Virus record (IMG/VR): IMGVR_UViG_3300027754_000301
Span: 1 to 31,277 of that record
Reading direction: 5' to 3' (one strand)
Origin: a virus
DNA: 31,277 nucleotides
A program made the position numbers and the translations under genes. Shown piece after piece: positions 1-9,300 of this stretch; the first letter of the stretch is position 1, and each line of letters begins with the position of its first letter. The notes beneath the pieces are model-generated. The model did no database searches, had not been told where the DNA came from, and saw only the letters and a list, made by a program, of their open reading frames with translations.

Positions 1-705
1 GTCTACGTCTGCCCCGGCCCAGCGGTAGATCGCTTGGTCGTCGTCGCCTGCGATATAGATGATGTTTGATTTGGCGATGATCGCCTGCACCATCTTCCAC
101 TGGAGCGGTGACAGATCCTGAACCTCGTCAATCAGAACGACATCCAGCTTCGGAGCAACGTCCCGTTGGAGAAAAAGCTCCAGCATGTCGGTGTAGTCGT
201 AGATCGCGTTGTCCTTCTTGTACGCCTCCAGCCCCCGGTTCACGTAATCAACACGGCTCCAGTCCGTCCGTAGCGGGACGGAGGATCCATTGTAAACCTC
301 TCGGAGGGGTAGCTGGCAGATGCGTGAGATGTTGATGATTTCCAAGAACCTATCTCCGAACCCGAAGTCAACGAAGGGGCCGTCAGGAAGAACCACAGCC
401 TCCGGAAACCCCCCGAGCTTCAACCACTCTGCGGCTTCCTTGTAGTGCTTGGTCGTCATGATGCTGGTTTTGCCAATACCAAGCTGGTGGTAGGCAAGGC
501 TATGCAGCGTCCGGAAGTAGGGGAAGTCCTTCGCTGTCATCTTGAAGCGTTCGGCAGCACGGGTGATCGCCTCGTGCGCAGCGCGTCTGGTGAAAGAAAA
601 GTACCCGATTCTGTCAGGGGGAACACCGGCTTCCATGTACTCCTCAACGAGCGTGAGGAGACGGGTCGTCTTCCCTGTCCCCGGTGGGCCAAGGATGATG
701 TTCAT
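1..705 (-). CDS. UvrD/Rep-like superfamily 1 DNA helicase (N-terminal part, cut by window edge)
   Basis: The first 235 residues of an ATP-dependent DNA helicase are visible; the C-terminal part runs off the left edge. The Walker A loop GPPGTGKTT is at residues 6-14, the Walker B/motif II DEVQD at 193-197, and motif III GDDDQAIYRW starts at 220. These match the first half of the 1A core of UvrD/PcrA-type enzymes. UvrD helicases unwind DNA 3'-5' in replication and repair; that role here is inferred. The ATG overlaps the TGA of the upstream primase gene (ATGA), so the two are translationally coupled and probably act together at the fork. Motifs IV-VI cannot be seen, so intactness is unknown. Confidence 0.88.
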   Translation of the reverse strand, partial: MNIILGPPGTGKTTRLLTLVEEYMEAGVPPDRIGYFSFTRRAAHEAITRAAERFKMTAKDFPYFRTLHSLAYHQLGIGKTSIMTTKHYKEAAEWLKLGGFPEAVVLPDGPFVDFGFGDRFLEIINISRICQLPLREVYNGSSVPLRTDWSRVDYVNRGLEAYKKDNAIYDYTDMLELFLQRDVAPKLDVVLIDEVQDLSPLQWKMVQAIIAKSNIIYIAGDDDQAIYRWAGADVD

Positions 706-2228
706 ATGATATTCTCTCTGGAATTGAGGGGCGGAAGGTCGAGGGTGACAGAAGACGCCTCACCGAAGAACGCCTCAGGGAAGCCCCAGACATGAACGCC
801 TTTGCCCTTCACCCGCCAGAACATCTTCTCCGCGCCTAGTTCCTTCACTCGCAGGGAAACCCTGTTCGAGGAGTAGTTCAGGAAGTTGTTTACCTGTAGG
901 TGCTTCATGATGTCCTTCACTTGAAAGTACACCTTACCATCTGTCCAGACGGCAATGCCTTGCAGGATGTCTTCACGCTCGACACCTTTCGCACGGTCGC
1001 AGCAGAAGGATGCCAGAAGATCCTCGAAGGCTCCCTTGAGGGTGGCGTCTGGCGGAACCTCGATGATTGTCAGGTTGTTCAGCAGGACTTGCATCCTCGC
1101 CTGCCACGACTTCGCGTTCATTCCGACGGGGTACTTATTGACCTGTGCCACGCACTCACGCTGGAATATCGCTTGGGAAACAAGGGCTTCGGTGCTTAGT
1201 TCTACTCGGCTACCGTCTACGTTGAGCAACCAGATTGGTGGATCGCCGTTGATCTTTGTCAGGCTTGACAGTTCGTTGTTGAGTTGGCCGGGGCCGACGC
1301 CGAACTTGCGGGTCATGCAGAGGTTCTTGTTGCAGAAGCTGGCGATGGGTTGGTCGTCACACTTGTAGAAGTAGTCTTTCTTTTGAAGCTGCTTGATGAT
1401 GCCAGCCACCTCGTTGGCGGGCAGCGGCGGCGTCATGTACTTGGTGTTGAAGTTCTGGACGACGGTTTCCCAGCCCTTTTTATCCGACAGACGGGCATAC
1501 ACGCCAAGATTGAAGAGCGCGTTGTTCCGACCGCCTTCCGCGAAACCTTCTTCGCATAGGTGCTGAAGGCAGGGGGGTCCATTCGGAAGGATGCTGTCAT
1601 CCTTGACCATATCCGTTTTGATATCAAGAAAGAAATCGACCCCAAGTTTCGCACCCTCCGCATAGTCCAGAAACTCTGAAAGCCCGAGTGATATCCCCTC
1701 CCTGTTGAAGCCATAGCGTGTTGTGTCCTCTCCCATGAAGTATGGCATGTTCAGAAAGTTCCCCGTGTCGCCACGCTCCACAAGGATCTCAGTCTGCTTC
1801 GGAAATATCTCGGAGCCAGCATAGCCCAGCAGCGATGCGATGTCCTTGAGCTTTGGTTGGAGGGCCGAGGCCGACACTTCCTCCTTGAAGAAGAAGAACA
1901 TATGGGCGCCGCCTGATTTGCTACGACAGATAATCCCCGGAACCCCAAGCTTCTGAACCTTTGAGTTCAAAACCTTGTGGTCGAGGTTATAGATATCAAT
2001 GTCGATAGCGCCCCAATGACAGGAGTTGTTGTCCTTGATGGGGATGATGCCGAGGCCCTGCTTCCCTAGGATGTGGTTCGACCAATGCTCTACGGTCGTA
2101 GCTTCCTTGAGAACGCGAGCAACCCCCTGCTTCTTGCCGTCCCTTTCTCGGTCGGTCTGTACGTTAAAAGTTCCGTGGGCTCTGTCGTTACCCCTGAATA
2201 GGTCGAAGAACCGTTGTGCGAGGTCCAT
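702..2228 (-). CDS. Archaeo-eukaryotic-type primase (TOTE/AEP-like), 508 aa
   Basis: The protein has the hallmarks of an archaeo-eukaryotic primase: the metal-binding pair in GAIDIDIYN (D76, D78), the SGGAH motif with H109, and the strand GNFLNMPYF (156-164), which resembles the third AEP motif of TOTE-type primases. A helical segment around GRNNALFNLGVYAR (from 233) looks like a PriCT module. Cysteines at 220, 225, 290, 299 and 304 could bind zinc. The last ~190 residues are unassigned. It probably makes primers, and possibly extends them, for phage replication. An ATG at 2288 is also in frame, but the ATG at 2228 has GGAG eight bases upstream and begins MDLAQRFFDLF, which looks like a natural AEP start. 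The gene lies between SSB and helicase genes. Confidence 0.8.
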   Translation of the reverse strand: MDLAQRFFDLFRGNDRAHGTFNVQTDRERDGKKQGVARVLKEATTVEHWSNHILGKQGLGIIPIKDNNSCHWGAIDIDIYNLDHKVLNSKVQKLGVPGIICRSKSGGAHMFFFFKEEVSASALQPKLKDIASLLGYAGSEIFPKQTEILVERGDTGNFLNMPYFMGEDTTRYGFNREGISLGLSEFLDYAEGAKLGVDFFLDIKTDMVKDDSILPNGPPCLQHLCEEGFAEGGRNNALFNLGVYARLSDKKGWETVVQNFNTKYMTPPLPANEVAGIIKQLQKKDYFYKCDDQPIASFCNKNLCMTRKFGVGPGQLNNELSSLTKINGDPPIWLLNVDGSRVELSTEALVSQAIFQRECVAQVNKYPVGMNAKSWQARMQVLLNNLTIIEVPPDATLKGAFEDLLASFCCDRAKGVEREDILQGIAVWTDGKVYFQVKDIMKHLQVNNFLNYSSNRVSLRVKELGAEKMFWRVKGKGVHVWGFPEAFFGEASSVTLDLPPLNSRENII

Positions 2229-2249
2229 TTCTAAGGCTCCATCGAGAGG

Positions 2250-2275
2250 AAGGGACGCACCGTTTTTAGGACGGT
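2250..2275 (-). promoter_or_regulatory. Small inverted repeat in the primase leader
   Basis: On the minus strand ACCGT and ACGGT flank a seven-base spacer just upstream of the preferred primase start. No T-run follows, so it is not a clear terminator. It could be an RNA hairpin that affects translation of the primase. If the longer start at 2288 is used, it is simply coding sequence. Confidence 0.25.
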
Positions 2276-2308
2276 ACGCCCCCCACATTGAGTGACTACG
2301 TAACCTCG

Positions 2309-3124
2309 TTAGAAGGGAACAGAGTCATCAACTTCTCGACTAGAGCGGGGACCACGCTCAGACTCTTCGGTCCCCATTTCTTCCTTGACCTTCACTTCGC
2401 CAGCCTTGACAGACTTGGCGAACGCAAGACCCAATTCAAACAAATCACTCTCGACATCCATGTTCAGCGGCCCGCTACGCGAGACTTCCCAGCCGAACCA
2501 CGAGCCTTTGTCGTTACGCTCCTCAACAGTACGGATCACGTACTTCTGAGACATCATGGGAAGTGTGTACATCCCATTCTTACCCTTCGCCTGTAGCGAC
2601 TGCATCTGTGTCAGCCACTTGCGAGCCTTCTTCAGTTGGGTGCTTGTCATCGTAAGCAGGCACCGCTGCGGACCATTCTCCGGATGCAGAAGCAACACGA
2701 AGAACTGTGCCGTGTTCGTCAGGAGGTTTCCGTTTGGAAGAACGTCGTTACCACGATCATCCCGGTGAGCCCTCTTTACGATGGGATCCTCGGCGTCGTA
2801 GCTGTTCACGTACCCGCCGCCCTTCTCACGAGGCTTCCACTCGACGTAGCGACGGCTGTAGTAGCAGGGAACGACCAAGATACCGTCTTCCCCGTTGTAC
2901 GCCTCGTTCGCTACCGTGTTGTAGATCATGCCAGCCTCGGCACCTTCCACGTAGGCCCCGTCCCTCTTGTTCACCTGAGGGGAGAGCTGCGCAAGGATGC
3001 GCAGGAAAGGAACCGAAAGGTCCTCTGTACGCACATCCTCCATGCCTGCGTTGGCGTACTGCTCGAAGCCTTCAAAGGCTACCACTGAAGTCGCCGTGTC
3101 TTTCTTTGCAACTGCGTTTGCCAT
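2309..3124 (-). CDS. Putative single-stranded DNA-binding protein, 271 aa
   Basis: The central part (about 30-225) is beta-rich and carries many aromatic and basic residues. The C-terminus is strongly charged and ends in DDSVPF, the acidic tip ending in Phe through which bacterial SSBs and T7 gp2.5-like proteins recruit partners. This tip, plus position directly before an AEP primase and a helicase, supports an SSB role: coating single strands at the fork and recruiting replication enzymes. The body does not obviously match E. coli SSB, so a phage-specific OB-fold is likely. The stop of the preceding gene abuts this start (TAAATG), so the two are cotranslated. A general replication accessory protein is the main alternative. 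Confidence 0.6.
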   Translation of the reverse strand: MANAVAKKDTATSVVAFEGFEQYANAGMEDVRTEDLSVPFLRILAQLSPQVNKRDGAYVEGAEAGMIYNTVANEAYNGEDGILVVPCYYSRRYVEWKPREKGGGYVNSYDAEDPIVKRAHRDDRGNDVLPNGNLLTNTAQFFVLLLHPENGPQRCLLTMTSTQLKKARKWLTQMQSLQAKGKNGMYTLPMMSQKYVIRTVEERNDKGSWFGWEVSRSGPLNMDVESDLFELGLAFAKSVKAGEVKVKEEMGTEESERGPRSSREVDDSVPF

Positions 3125-3676
3125 TTACTTTCTCCGGATCTTTGCTTTCTCGCCAATGAAGATACCAAACAGGTCGGAAGGAATTTCTCTTCCAGACTCG
3201 ACCTGCTCTTTGACAAAAGCCTTGAGCGTCATTGGCTCAACCCACTGCTTTTGCGAAGGCGTGTAGCCTTCATTCTCAAGCCGCCCGAACAGATCGTTCG
3301 CACGGTTAGATTCGTTGCGACCAAATGACGCACTGATTTGGTTTTTGATGATGTCAGCAAAGTCGTTCTTCTGCAACCACTCGAACGCCTCGGCGGTCTT
3401 GTCCTTGGGGATGGACGCGCCGTAGTTCTTGGTGACAGAAACCTCGCTGCCGTCCGCCATCTTCAACGTCTTCAAGCCATGCTCGGACAGAGCGGCAGGA
3501 AGAAGGTCGTCGGAGATGCTGGTAAGCTGGGCCTTGGTCGCCTTAAGTTCGGCTTCCAGATCCTCAACCCGGCTTTCTAGGGCGATCTGTTGTTTAACAA
3601 GCGAGGACACCCGAGACAGACCCTTCTCGTCCACCTCCTGTAGGCTCATCGCAACGTCTTCGAAGTTGTATGCCAT
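3125..3676 (-). CDS. Phage protein of unknown function with N-terminal coiled coil, 183 aa
   Basis: Residues about 15-60 form a charged heptad-like coiled coil (VKQQIALESRVEDLEAEL). A compact alpha/beta part follows, with a conserved-looking segment TLKAFVKEQVESGREIPSDL near the C-terminus. Similar small proteins are common beside replication genes in podoviruses, but I know of no assigned function. The coiled coil recalls Gam-type nuclease inhibitors, yet the rest does not fit them well. The TAA touches the ATG of the SSB-like gene, so the two are a unit and may interact on single-stranded DNA. That link is inferred from position only. Confidence 0.6.
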   Translation of the reverse strand: MAYNFEDVAMSLQEVDEKGLSRVSSLVKQQIALESRVEDLEAELKATKAQLTSISDDLLPAALSEHGLKTLKMADGSEVSVTKNYGASIPKDKTAEAFEWLQKNDFADIIKNQISASFGRNESNRANDLFGRLENEGYTPSQKQWVEPMTLKAFVKEQVESGREIPSDLFGIFIGEKAKIRRK

Positions 3677-3689
3677 GCTGTTTCCTTTC

Positions 3690-4007
3690 TCAGCCGCTAA
3701 TCGTCATCGACACGTACCGTTCTTCAATCCTATCCCACCGCAAAACCCTAAACGGACCTTCGTCGGAGAAGCTGTAATAGGACAGAACCATGAAAGCGAT
3801 CCCGATGATTACAGGATCACCCGATAAAAGAAGATAGTCTTCCTTTGTTTTGAAATCCCCAAGCGCGTCATACATGTTCTCTATTATGTCATCCACGCTT
3901 TCATCTGTTACCGCCACGTTTGCTCGAACCAACACCTCCAGTTCTCCGAAGGATAGGGCTCCAGACAAATCGCGACCTTTCAGTTCCTGAGTCACGTACA
4001 CTGTCAT
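3690..4007 (-). CDS. Hypothetical phage protein, 105 aa
   Basis: This small acidic protein has a hydrophobic central stretch (GDPVIIGIAFMVLSYYSF, about 63-80) ending at FRVLRWDRIEERYVSMTI. The stretch is too polar at its ends to be a confident membrane helix and may be the core helix of a compact fold. A pattern of tGDP, an alanine/aromatic helix, LkWDR and Y is familiar from many phage early regions, but no function is known to me. It lies 13 bases from the next gene and 15 from the previous one, in the middle of the leftward replication operon. Confidence 0.6.
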   Translation of the reverse strand: MTVYVTQELKGRDLSGALSFGELEVLVRANVAVTDESVDDIIENMYDALGDFKTKEDYLLLSGDPVIIGIAFMVLSYYSFSDEGPFRVLRWDRIEERYVSMTISG

Positions 4008-4022
4008 TCTGGAGTTCTCCCG

Positions 4023-4799
4023 TTACAGTTCTATCTTCCCTTTATGGATGGGACATCCACCAATCTCTTGGTCCCTTGTAAACTTGGCTGGGCGGAAAGA
4101 AAACTTCTTGGCCCACTCAAGCTTATCATACTCGCTCTGCGAAACCGTCTCGCAGATAATCTCGTATTCCTCATCAAACATGGGGATCAGGTAGCAAAGC
4201 ATTTCCCCTGCGGGAAAATCATACTTAACCATTGTTCCTTGGGCGGGTGCCCTGAACATCATGTTCACGTTCGAATGGTGCTGGTGGTAAAACTCGATCA
4301 CCCCCGGCATCGTCATCCAGTTATGCGACTTGTTGTGGTAGAACGCATCCGTCACGTAGAACTGGACATACCTCTCGGTGTAGATCAGCCAAGGGGAATG
4401 CGCCTTCCAGTTGATCCACTCCGGAGATACCATCCCCGGATACTGGACAGGAGAATGCTGGCTACCAGACTTCTTCTCTGTCGGAGAAACGCCGTGCGAC
4501 TTCCCATCCTGCATCGTGTTGATGGTCAACTCGCTCCACGCCGGAACGCAGATCCCCCGCTCCCAAAGCTTTTGAAGAGCATAACAGTGCTTGATTGTCC
4601 GAGCCATCTTGGCCGGTTGAAAACTGTGACGCTTCTTCCCATCCTTGTCCGTGACATGCTCCGGCCCATAAGCGGGCGTCTCACGCCACCAAGTAGGCGT
4701 TACCTTCGACAACCGGCTTATGGGAAACATCTCTGGAAGGGCCGGTATCGTTGTGAAACAACGAATGACAACCTTCTTCTTTCGGATCCAAGAGAACAT
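4023..4799 (-). CDS. Hypothetical phage early protein, 258 aa (first gene of leftward operon)
   Basis: The product is rich in aromatic residues and histidine. Notable segments are PTWWRETP (about 31-38), CYALQKLWERGICVPAWSEL (about 72-91), the HNKSHNW and EFYHQHHSNVN histidine clusters (about 154-178), and CPIHKG near the end. The spacing of Trp/His/Cys suggests a beta-sandwich or cupin-like fold with possible metal binding. No catalytic motif was recognised. GGAGG lies 12 bases before the ATG, slightly far for a ribosome site, and a candidate promoter lies further upstream. As the first gene after the divergent control region it is probably expressed early. Confidence 0.6.
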   Translation of the reverse strand: MFSWIRKKKVVIRCFTTIPALPEMFPISRLSKVTPTWWRETPAYGPEHVTDKDGKKRHSFQPAKMARTIKHCYALQKLWERGICVPAWSELTINTMQDGKSHGVSPTEKKSGSQHSPVQYPGMVSPEWINWKAHSPWLIYTERYVQFYVTDAFYHNKSHNWMTMPGVIEFYHQHHSNVNMMFRAPAQGTMVKYDFPAGEMLCYLIPMFDEEYEIICETVSQSEYDKLEWAKKFSFRPAKFTRDQEIGGCPIHKGKIEL

Positions 4800-4834
4800 T
4801 TCTTTCTGGTGCCTCCATTCCTATTCTGGTTCTC

Positions 4835-4863
4835 AACCTACCCACTGATTCGGGCAGTGTCAA
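4835..4863 (-). promoter_or_regulatory. Candidate sigma-70-type promoter for leftward replication operon
   Basis: On the minus strand a perfect TTGACA (4858-4863) is followed, after 17 bases, by TAGGTT (4835-4840), a weak -10 box. It lies about 35 bases upstream of the first leftward gene, in the only divergent gap of the window. The position and the consensus -35 support it; the poor -10 suggests an activator or a low basal rate. Confidence 0.45.
4843..4859. promoter_or_regulatory. Inverted repeat inside the candidate promoter (possible operator)
   Basis: CACTG and CAGTG are separated by seven bases and lie almost entirely in the spacer between the -35 and -10 boxes of the leftward promoter. 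A dimeric repressor bound there would block transcription. Five-base arms can occur by chance. Confidence 0.3.
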
Positions 4864-4920
4864 CCGTGTTGATATAAAATAAAGATTATGTTAATACGGA
4901 TTGGAACGGAGAACAGTTCG

Positions 4921-6372
4921 ATGTCAGAAAGCTACGCCTTCAAACTTAAGCCCTTTGAGCATCAGGTTGAAGCCCTAAAAAAGTCCCTCAACAAGGTTGA
5001 CTACGCCCTGTTCTGCGAGATGGGTACGGGCAAATCGAAGATCCTGATCGACACCATAGGCTTCTTGTACGCCAAGAAACAACTGAACGGGGCGCTCATC
5101 ATCGCACCCAAGGGGGTCTACAAGAATTGGGAGCGGCTTGAGATCACCAAGCACATGCCAGACGTTATCTTAGAGACCACAGATATTGTCGGATGGTCCC
5201 CGTCGATGACGAAGAAGGCCCGTGGTCCGTTGGACGCGGCCCTCAAGCCAAGCGAGCGCCTGCGCATTGTGGTTATGAACATCGAAGCACTGTCCACGGA
5301 CAAGGGGACCGAGTACGCCCTGAAGTTTGTGAAGTCCTGCAAGTGCATGGTGGCTGTGGACGAAAGCACGACGATCAAGAACATCAAGGCCAAGCGCACC
5401 AAGAACATCATGAAGGTCGGCGGTCACGCAGCGTTCCGCCGCATCATGACGGGATCCCCGATCACGCAATCCCCGATGGATCTCTATAGCCAGTGTACCT
5501 TCTTGGGGCCTTGGCACCTCGGCCATCGGTCATTCTTCTCGTTCCAAAACAGATATGCGAGGATCGTCAGGCGCAACCTTGGGTCGCACAGCTTCAATCA
5601 GGTTGTCGGCTATCAGAACCTCGACGAGTTATCGAGCAAGCTGGACGGCTTCTCGTATCGCATCCTGAAGAAGGACTGCCTCGATCTCCCTGAGAAGGTC
5701 TACGTAAAGCGGTCGGTCGAGATGAACGAGTGGCAGGCACGGGCTTACAAACAGATGAAGGACAACGCCGTGACCTTCTTGGAACAGGGGGACATGGTGA
5801 CAGCGCAGAACGTACTGACGCAGATCCTACGCCTGCAACAGATTTGCTCGGGGTTTGTGAAGACGGATGACGGGTCGGTGGAGAAGTTCCCCACCAACAA
5901 GCTTGACGAGTTGATGGCGCTTCTGGAGGAAACCTCCGGGAAGGTAATCATTTGGGCGGTTTTTGTTCAGGATCTGAACAACATCCAAGCTGCGTTGGCG
6001 AAGGAGTATGGTCCGGGGTCCGTGGCCGTCTATGCCGGAAGCACCGGGGCCGAGGACCGACAGAAGATCGTGACAGATTTTCAGGAACCGAAATCGCCAT
6101 TACGGTTCTTTGTGGGTCAGTCCCGCACTGGCGGGTATGGGCTGACGCTAACTGAGGCCTCGACGGTCGTGTACTACACGAACAGCTTCGATTTGGAGGT
6201 TCGCATTCAGTCCGAGGACCGTGCCCACCGGATCGGCCAGAAGAACAACGTGACCTACATTGATCTGGTGACGGAAGGCACGGTCGAGGAGAAGATCCTC
6301 AAAGCCCTCCGGAACAAGATCAACATCGCGAGCGAGGTCTTGTCGGAGGGCTACAAGGAGTGGCTGATCTGA
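4921..6372 (+). CDS. SNF2-like superfamily 2 helicase, 483 aa
   Basis: A two-lobed SF2 ATPase is complete here: Q15 in FEHQ, the Walker A GTGKS at 35-39, the DEST box at 147-150, the TGSP segment typical of motif III, and motif VI QSEDRAHRIGQ at 430-440, the SNF2/RAD54 signature. Such enzymes translocate on double-stranded DNA and remodel protein-DNA complexes; in phages they are found with replication or recombination genes. An ATG at 4888 is in frame, but the one at 4921 has CGGAG nine bases upstream and fits the N-terminal helix better. This is the only rightward gene in the window. Its stop lies one base from the stop of the convergent polyvalent gene. Confidence 0.87.
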   Translation: MSESYAFKLKPFEHQVEALKKSLNKVDYALFCEMGTGKSKILIDTIGFLYAKKQLNGALIIAPKGVYKNWERLEITKHMPDVILETTDIVGWSPSMTKKARGPLDAALKPSERLRIVVMNIEALSTDKGTEYALKFVKSCKCMVAVDESTTIKNIKAKRTKNIMKVGGHAAFRRIMTGSPITQSPMDLYSQCTFLGPWHLGHRSFFSFQNRYARIVRRNLGSHSFNQVVGYQNLDELSSKLDGFSYRILKKDCLDLPEKVYVKRSVEMNEWQARAYKQMKDNAVTFLEQGDMVTAQNVLTQILRLQQICSGFVKTDDGSVEKFPTNKLDELMALLEETSGKVIIWAVFVQDLNNIQAALAKEYGPGSVAVYAGSTGAEDRQKIVTDFQEPKSPLRFFVGQSRTGGYGLTLTEASTVVYYTNSFDLEVRIQSEDRAHRIGQKNNVTYIDLVTEGTVEEKILKALRNKINIASEVLSEGYKEWLI

Positions 6373-6373
6373 G

Positions 6374-9300
6374 TTACTTCTTGAGGCTGGTGGCACGGGC
6401 AGTTTCCTGCGCGTACTCCTGTAGCTTCTTGTAGTCGCTCTTGATCTTCTCGTTCAGGGAGTTGATCTCCTGCATACGCTTGTTGGGGACTAGGCTTTGA
6501 TCCTTTGCAACCTGTGCCCGCAGGCTTTCGGAGGCGCGGATCTGGGCGAGCATGTGGTTGATGTTCAGGGCGCGCTGGGTGACAGGATCCAGCGGGCTGA
6601 TGTTCGCACCAAACAAGCGGGCGGCGTTTGCCAGAAACTCAGGCTTTGGCTGACCACGCTTGTCGAGACCCGTCCCGTCTCCGAAGGCGTCGTTGTACAG
6701 GCGGGGGATTGCACCCGAGGCGTTCTGCGGATTGACGAGATCAATCGCCAGCATCGAGGGCAGCGTCTGGTTCCAGACGTAGGACATGAGCGCAAGCGCC
6801 TTGTTCTCGGGGGTCTGGCGAGGGTCCAAGATTTCCTTGTCGGTGAACGGATCCCGTCCTGTTGCGATTGCCGCAAGCACCGTGACGATGGGACCTGACG
6901 GGGTGATGAGTTTTGCTGCTTCCGCCGCACCCCCCTTGGGATCCTGACGAAGGGTCGCCTGTATGATCGGATCGGTAAACGCCGCCCACGGGAAGAAGGG
7001 GGCGAGATCAAAGTACTGCCAGCGTCCCTTCTCGTCCTTCCAAGGCATGATGAACAGGGATCCCTTGTTCCGGATGTACTCGGGCAGGCTCTTGCGAAGC
7101 GACTCGTAGTCGTCCGAGTCGATGTCGAGGACGGACATCGTGAGGTAGGGGATAGACAACGCCAGCGCGACATACGGAGCAAACCGAGTCGGGTGCTTGT
7201 AGGCCGTCTCCACCAGCTTCGGCAGCACCTTGTAGTAGTAGGTAACGAAGGGCAGACCGATGGGTGAGTTACGCAGGAAGCGGATGTTCGGGTTTACCTT
7301 CGTGTAATCGAACAGCGCATCGTTCGCAGCATCAACAGCCTGCGACGGCGTAGATCCCTTCTCCCGCTCATGGATGAACTGCACCATTTTGAACAGGACT
7401 TCCGTCTTCTGGTAGATGTCGGAGGCTGCACCGATAACATTGCCAGCAGCGATACGCATGGCGGCGAAGGCCCCCATCATATCTTTTCCGCCGCCCTTGC
7501 GAAGGTACGACTCAAGGGTGGAGCGCATCTGGATCAACTCAGCGGACGACATGGTTCCGCCAGTGATGCCGTACTTCTGCGCCTCCTGCCAGAACGTACC
7601 GTTCTCCGACACTTCCTTGGAAGCACGAAGAAGGAGCGGAGCGATCCGGTAGAATGGGACGCCGCCGAAGACGTTCAACGCGATGGCGTTCGACACCATG
7701 TTGCGGATCTGCGAAGGCACGTTGAGCGTGACCTTCATCATCTTCCAGAGCTGGTTTGCCTTGACGATGGTGCTTCGCTCGTCCCCAAGCAAAGCCTGCA
7801 TGAAGGGTTTCTCGCTGACAGGGATAGCAACAAAGGTTCCGATGATGTCGTCGTAGATACCCTTCTGGATCACAGCCCCGCGCAGCGCACCGTAGCGATG
7901 GCTGTCCGGAAGACGCTTGTAGTTTTCAGGAAGGATCTCTGACTGACTTCCAATGGCGCGGTCAGCAACATCCCGCATTTCGTTGGCACGATCAACCATC
8001 ATCTGCGCACCGGCAGGATCTGTTTTTTCTGTCAGCTCGGCCAAACTACGAAGAGTTTTTGCTTCATTGGCAAGCCAGTACGGAGTGACCTTATGGCCGC
8101 GATAATCAACAAGGCTGTTGTCCGCAATCCACTTTACGCCCGTCTGTTGCACAATGTTATCAAAGTAGTCCGCCATAGCCATGTCCTTTTGAGGACGTGA
8201 CAGAGCGACATACGAAAGGAAGGCGGGGTTCTTGATCTCACCCATAAGCTGACGCTCTTCGGGCGAGAAATCCTCGTTACGAAGTTTCAGATACTCGCGG
8301 GGGCTAATGCCCATGTTGCTCGTCTTAATCCCACGACCTGTCATTTCGTAATAGAGGTACATACGGGGGAGGTACTGATCGTAGTATTTGGCTAGGCTAT
8401 CGGCGGTAAGATAGCCGTTATCCACCATCTCCTTCGCGGTACGGTTGATCTCCTTCTTCACCTCCACCGCAGCGGCACGAACCTTCTCGTCAGTGATTGA
8501 CGATGGATCAGCGTTGGGTGTGGTGAGGTAGGCATACGTCTGCGCCTGAACCTCTTGGGTTCCCTTTGAGATGATTCCCGAAAGATCCTTCGCCTTCTGC
8601 GTAGACATGCCAATCTTGCCGAACAGAAGGTTTCTGAACTCTGACAGGATCGGAAACTTATCCACCGTGTACCATGTGTCGAAGAACTCGCGCACCGAGC
8701 CTGTGATCTTCGACCACCTCTCGGAGTTTAGTTGAGCGGTCGGGCCGCCGGGGAGATTGACTATCCCCTGCGGGTTTCCGTTTACGGCACTTGTAAGCGC
8801 AGCGTTCTGTGCGGAGATAGAGCCTGATCCAGACGCAGATGCCATGCTGCTGGATGCACCACTGAAGAAGTCGGACTGCTGATCCTGCGCCACGACCTCC
8901 GATATGTTGGAAGGACCACGAGCATCAAGAAACGCCTTCATGGCGTCCGTGGGCAGATACTTCCTTCCAGATACAGAGGAATAGAGCCCGCGCAACGCAG
9001 CTCCGATACGAGCAAAAAACTTCTCAACGACAGAGACGGGACGCTCCGAAGACGTAGCCCAACGAGCAACTTGGTCAGCGAACCATTCATTGAAAGACTT
9101 CCAGTACGGACGAAGCTCCTCCGACTTCATGTTTGGAGCCCTACGCGCAACATCCATCGCATCCATACGACCTGTCGTATGCGGCCTCAACGCTTCAATA
9201 TGTTGAGATGCAGATGTCCCTTTGTTGCTAACGGACCAGTTGTCAAATGCCGCCATCACGGCGCTCTTGGTGGCGCTGTCAGTGTTCTTCCACTCGTCCT

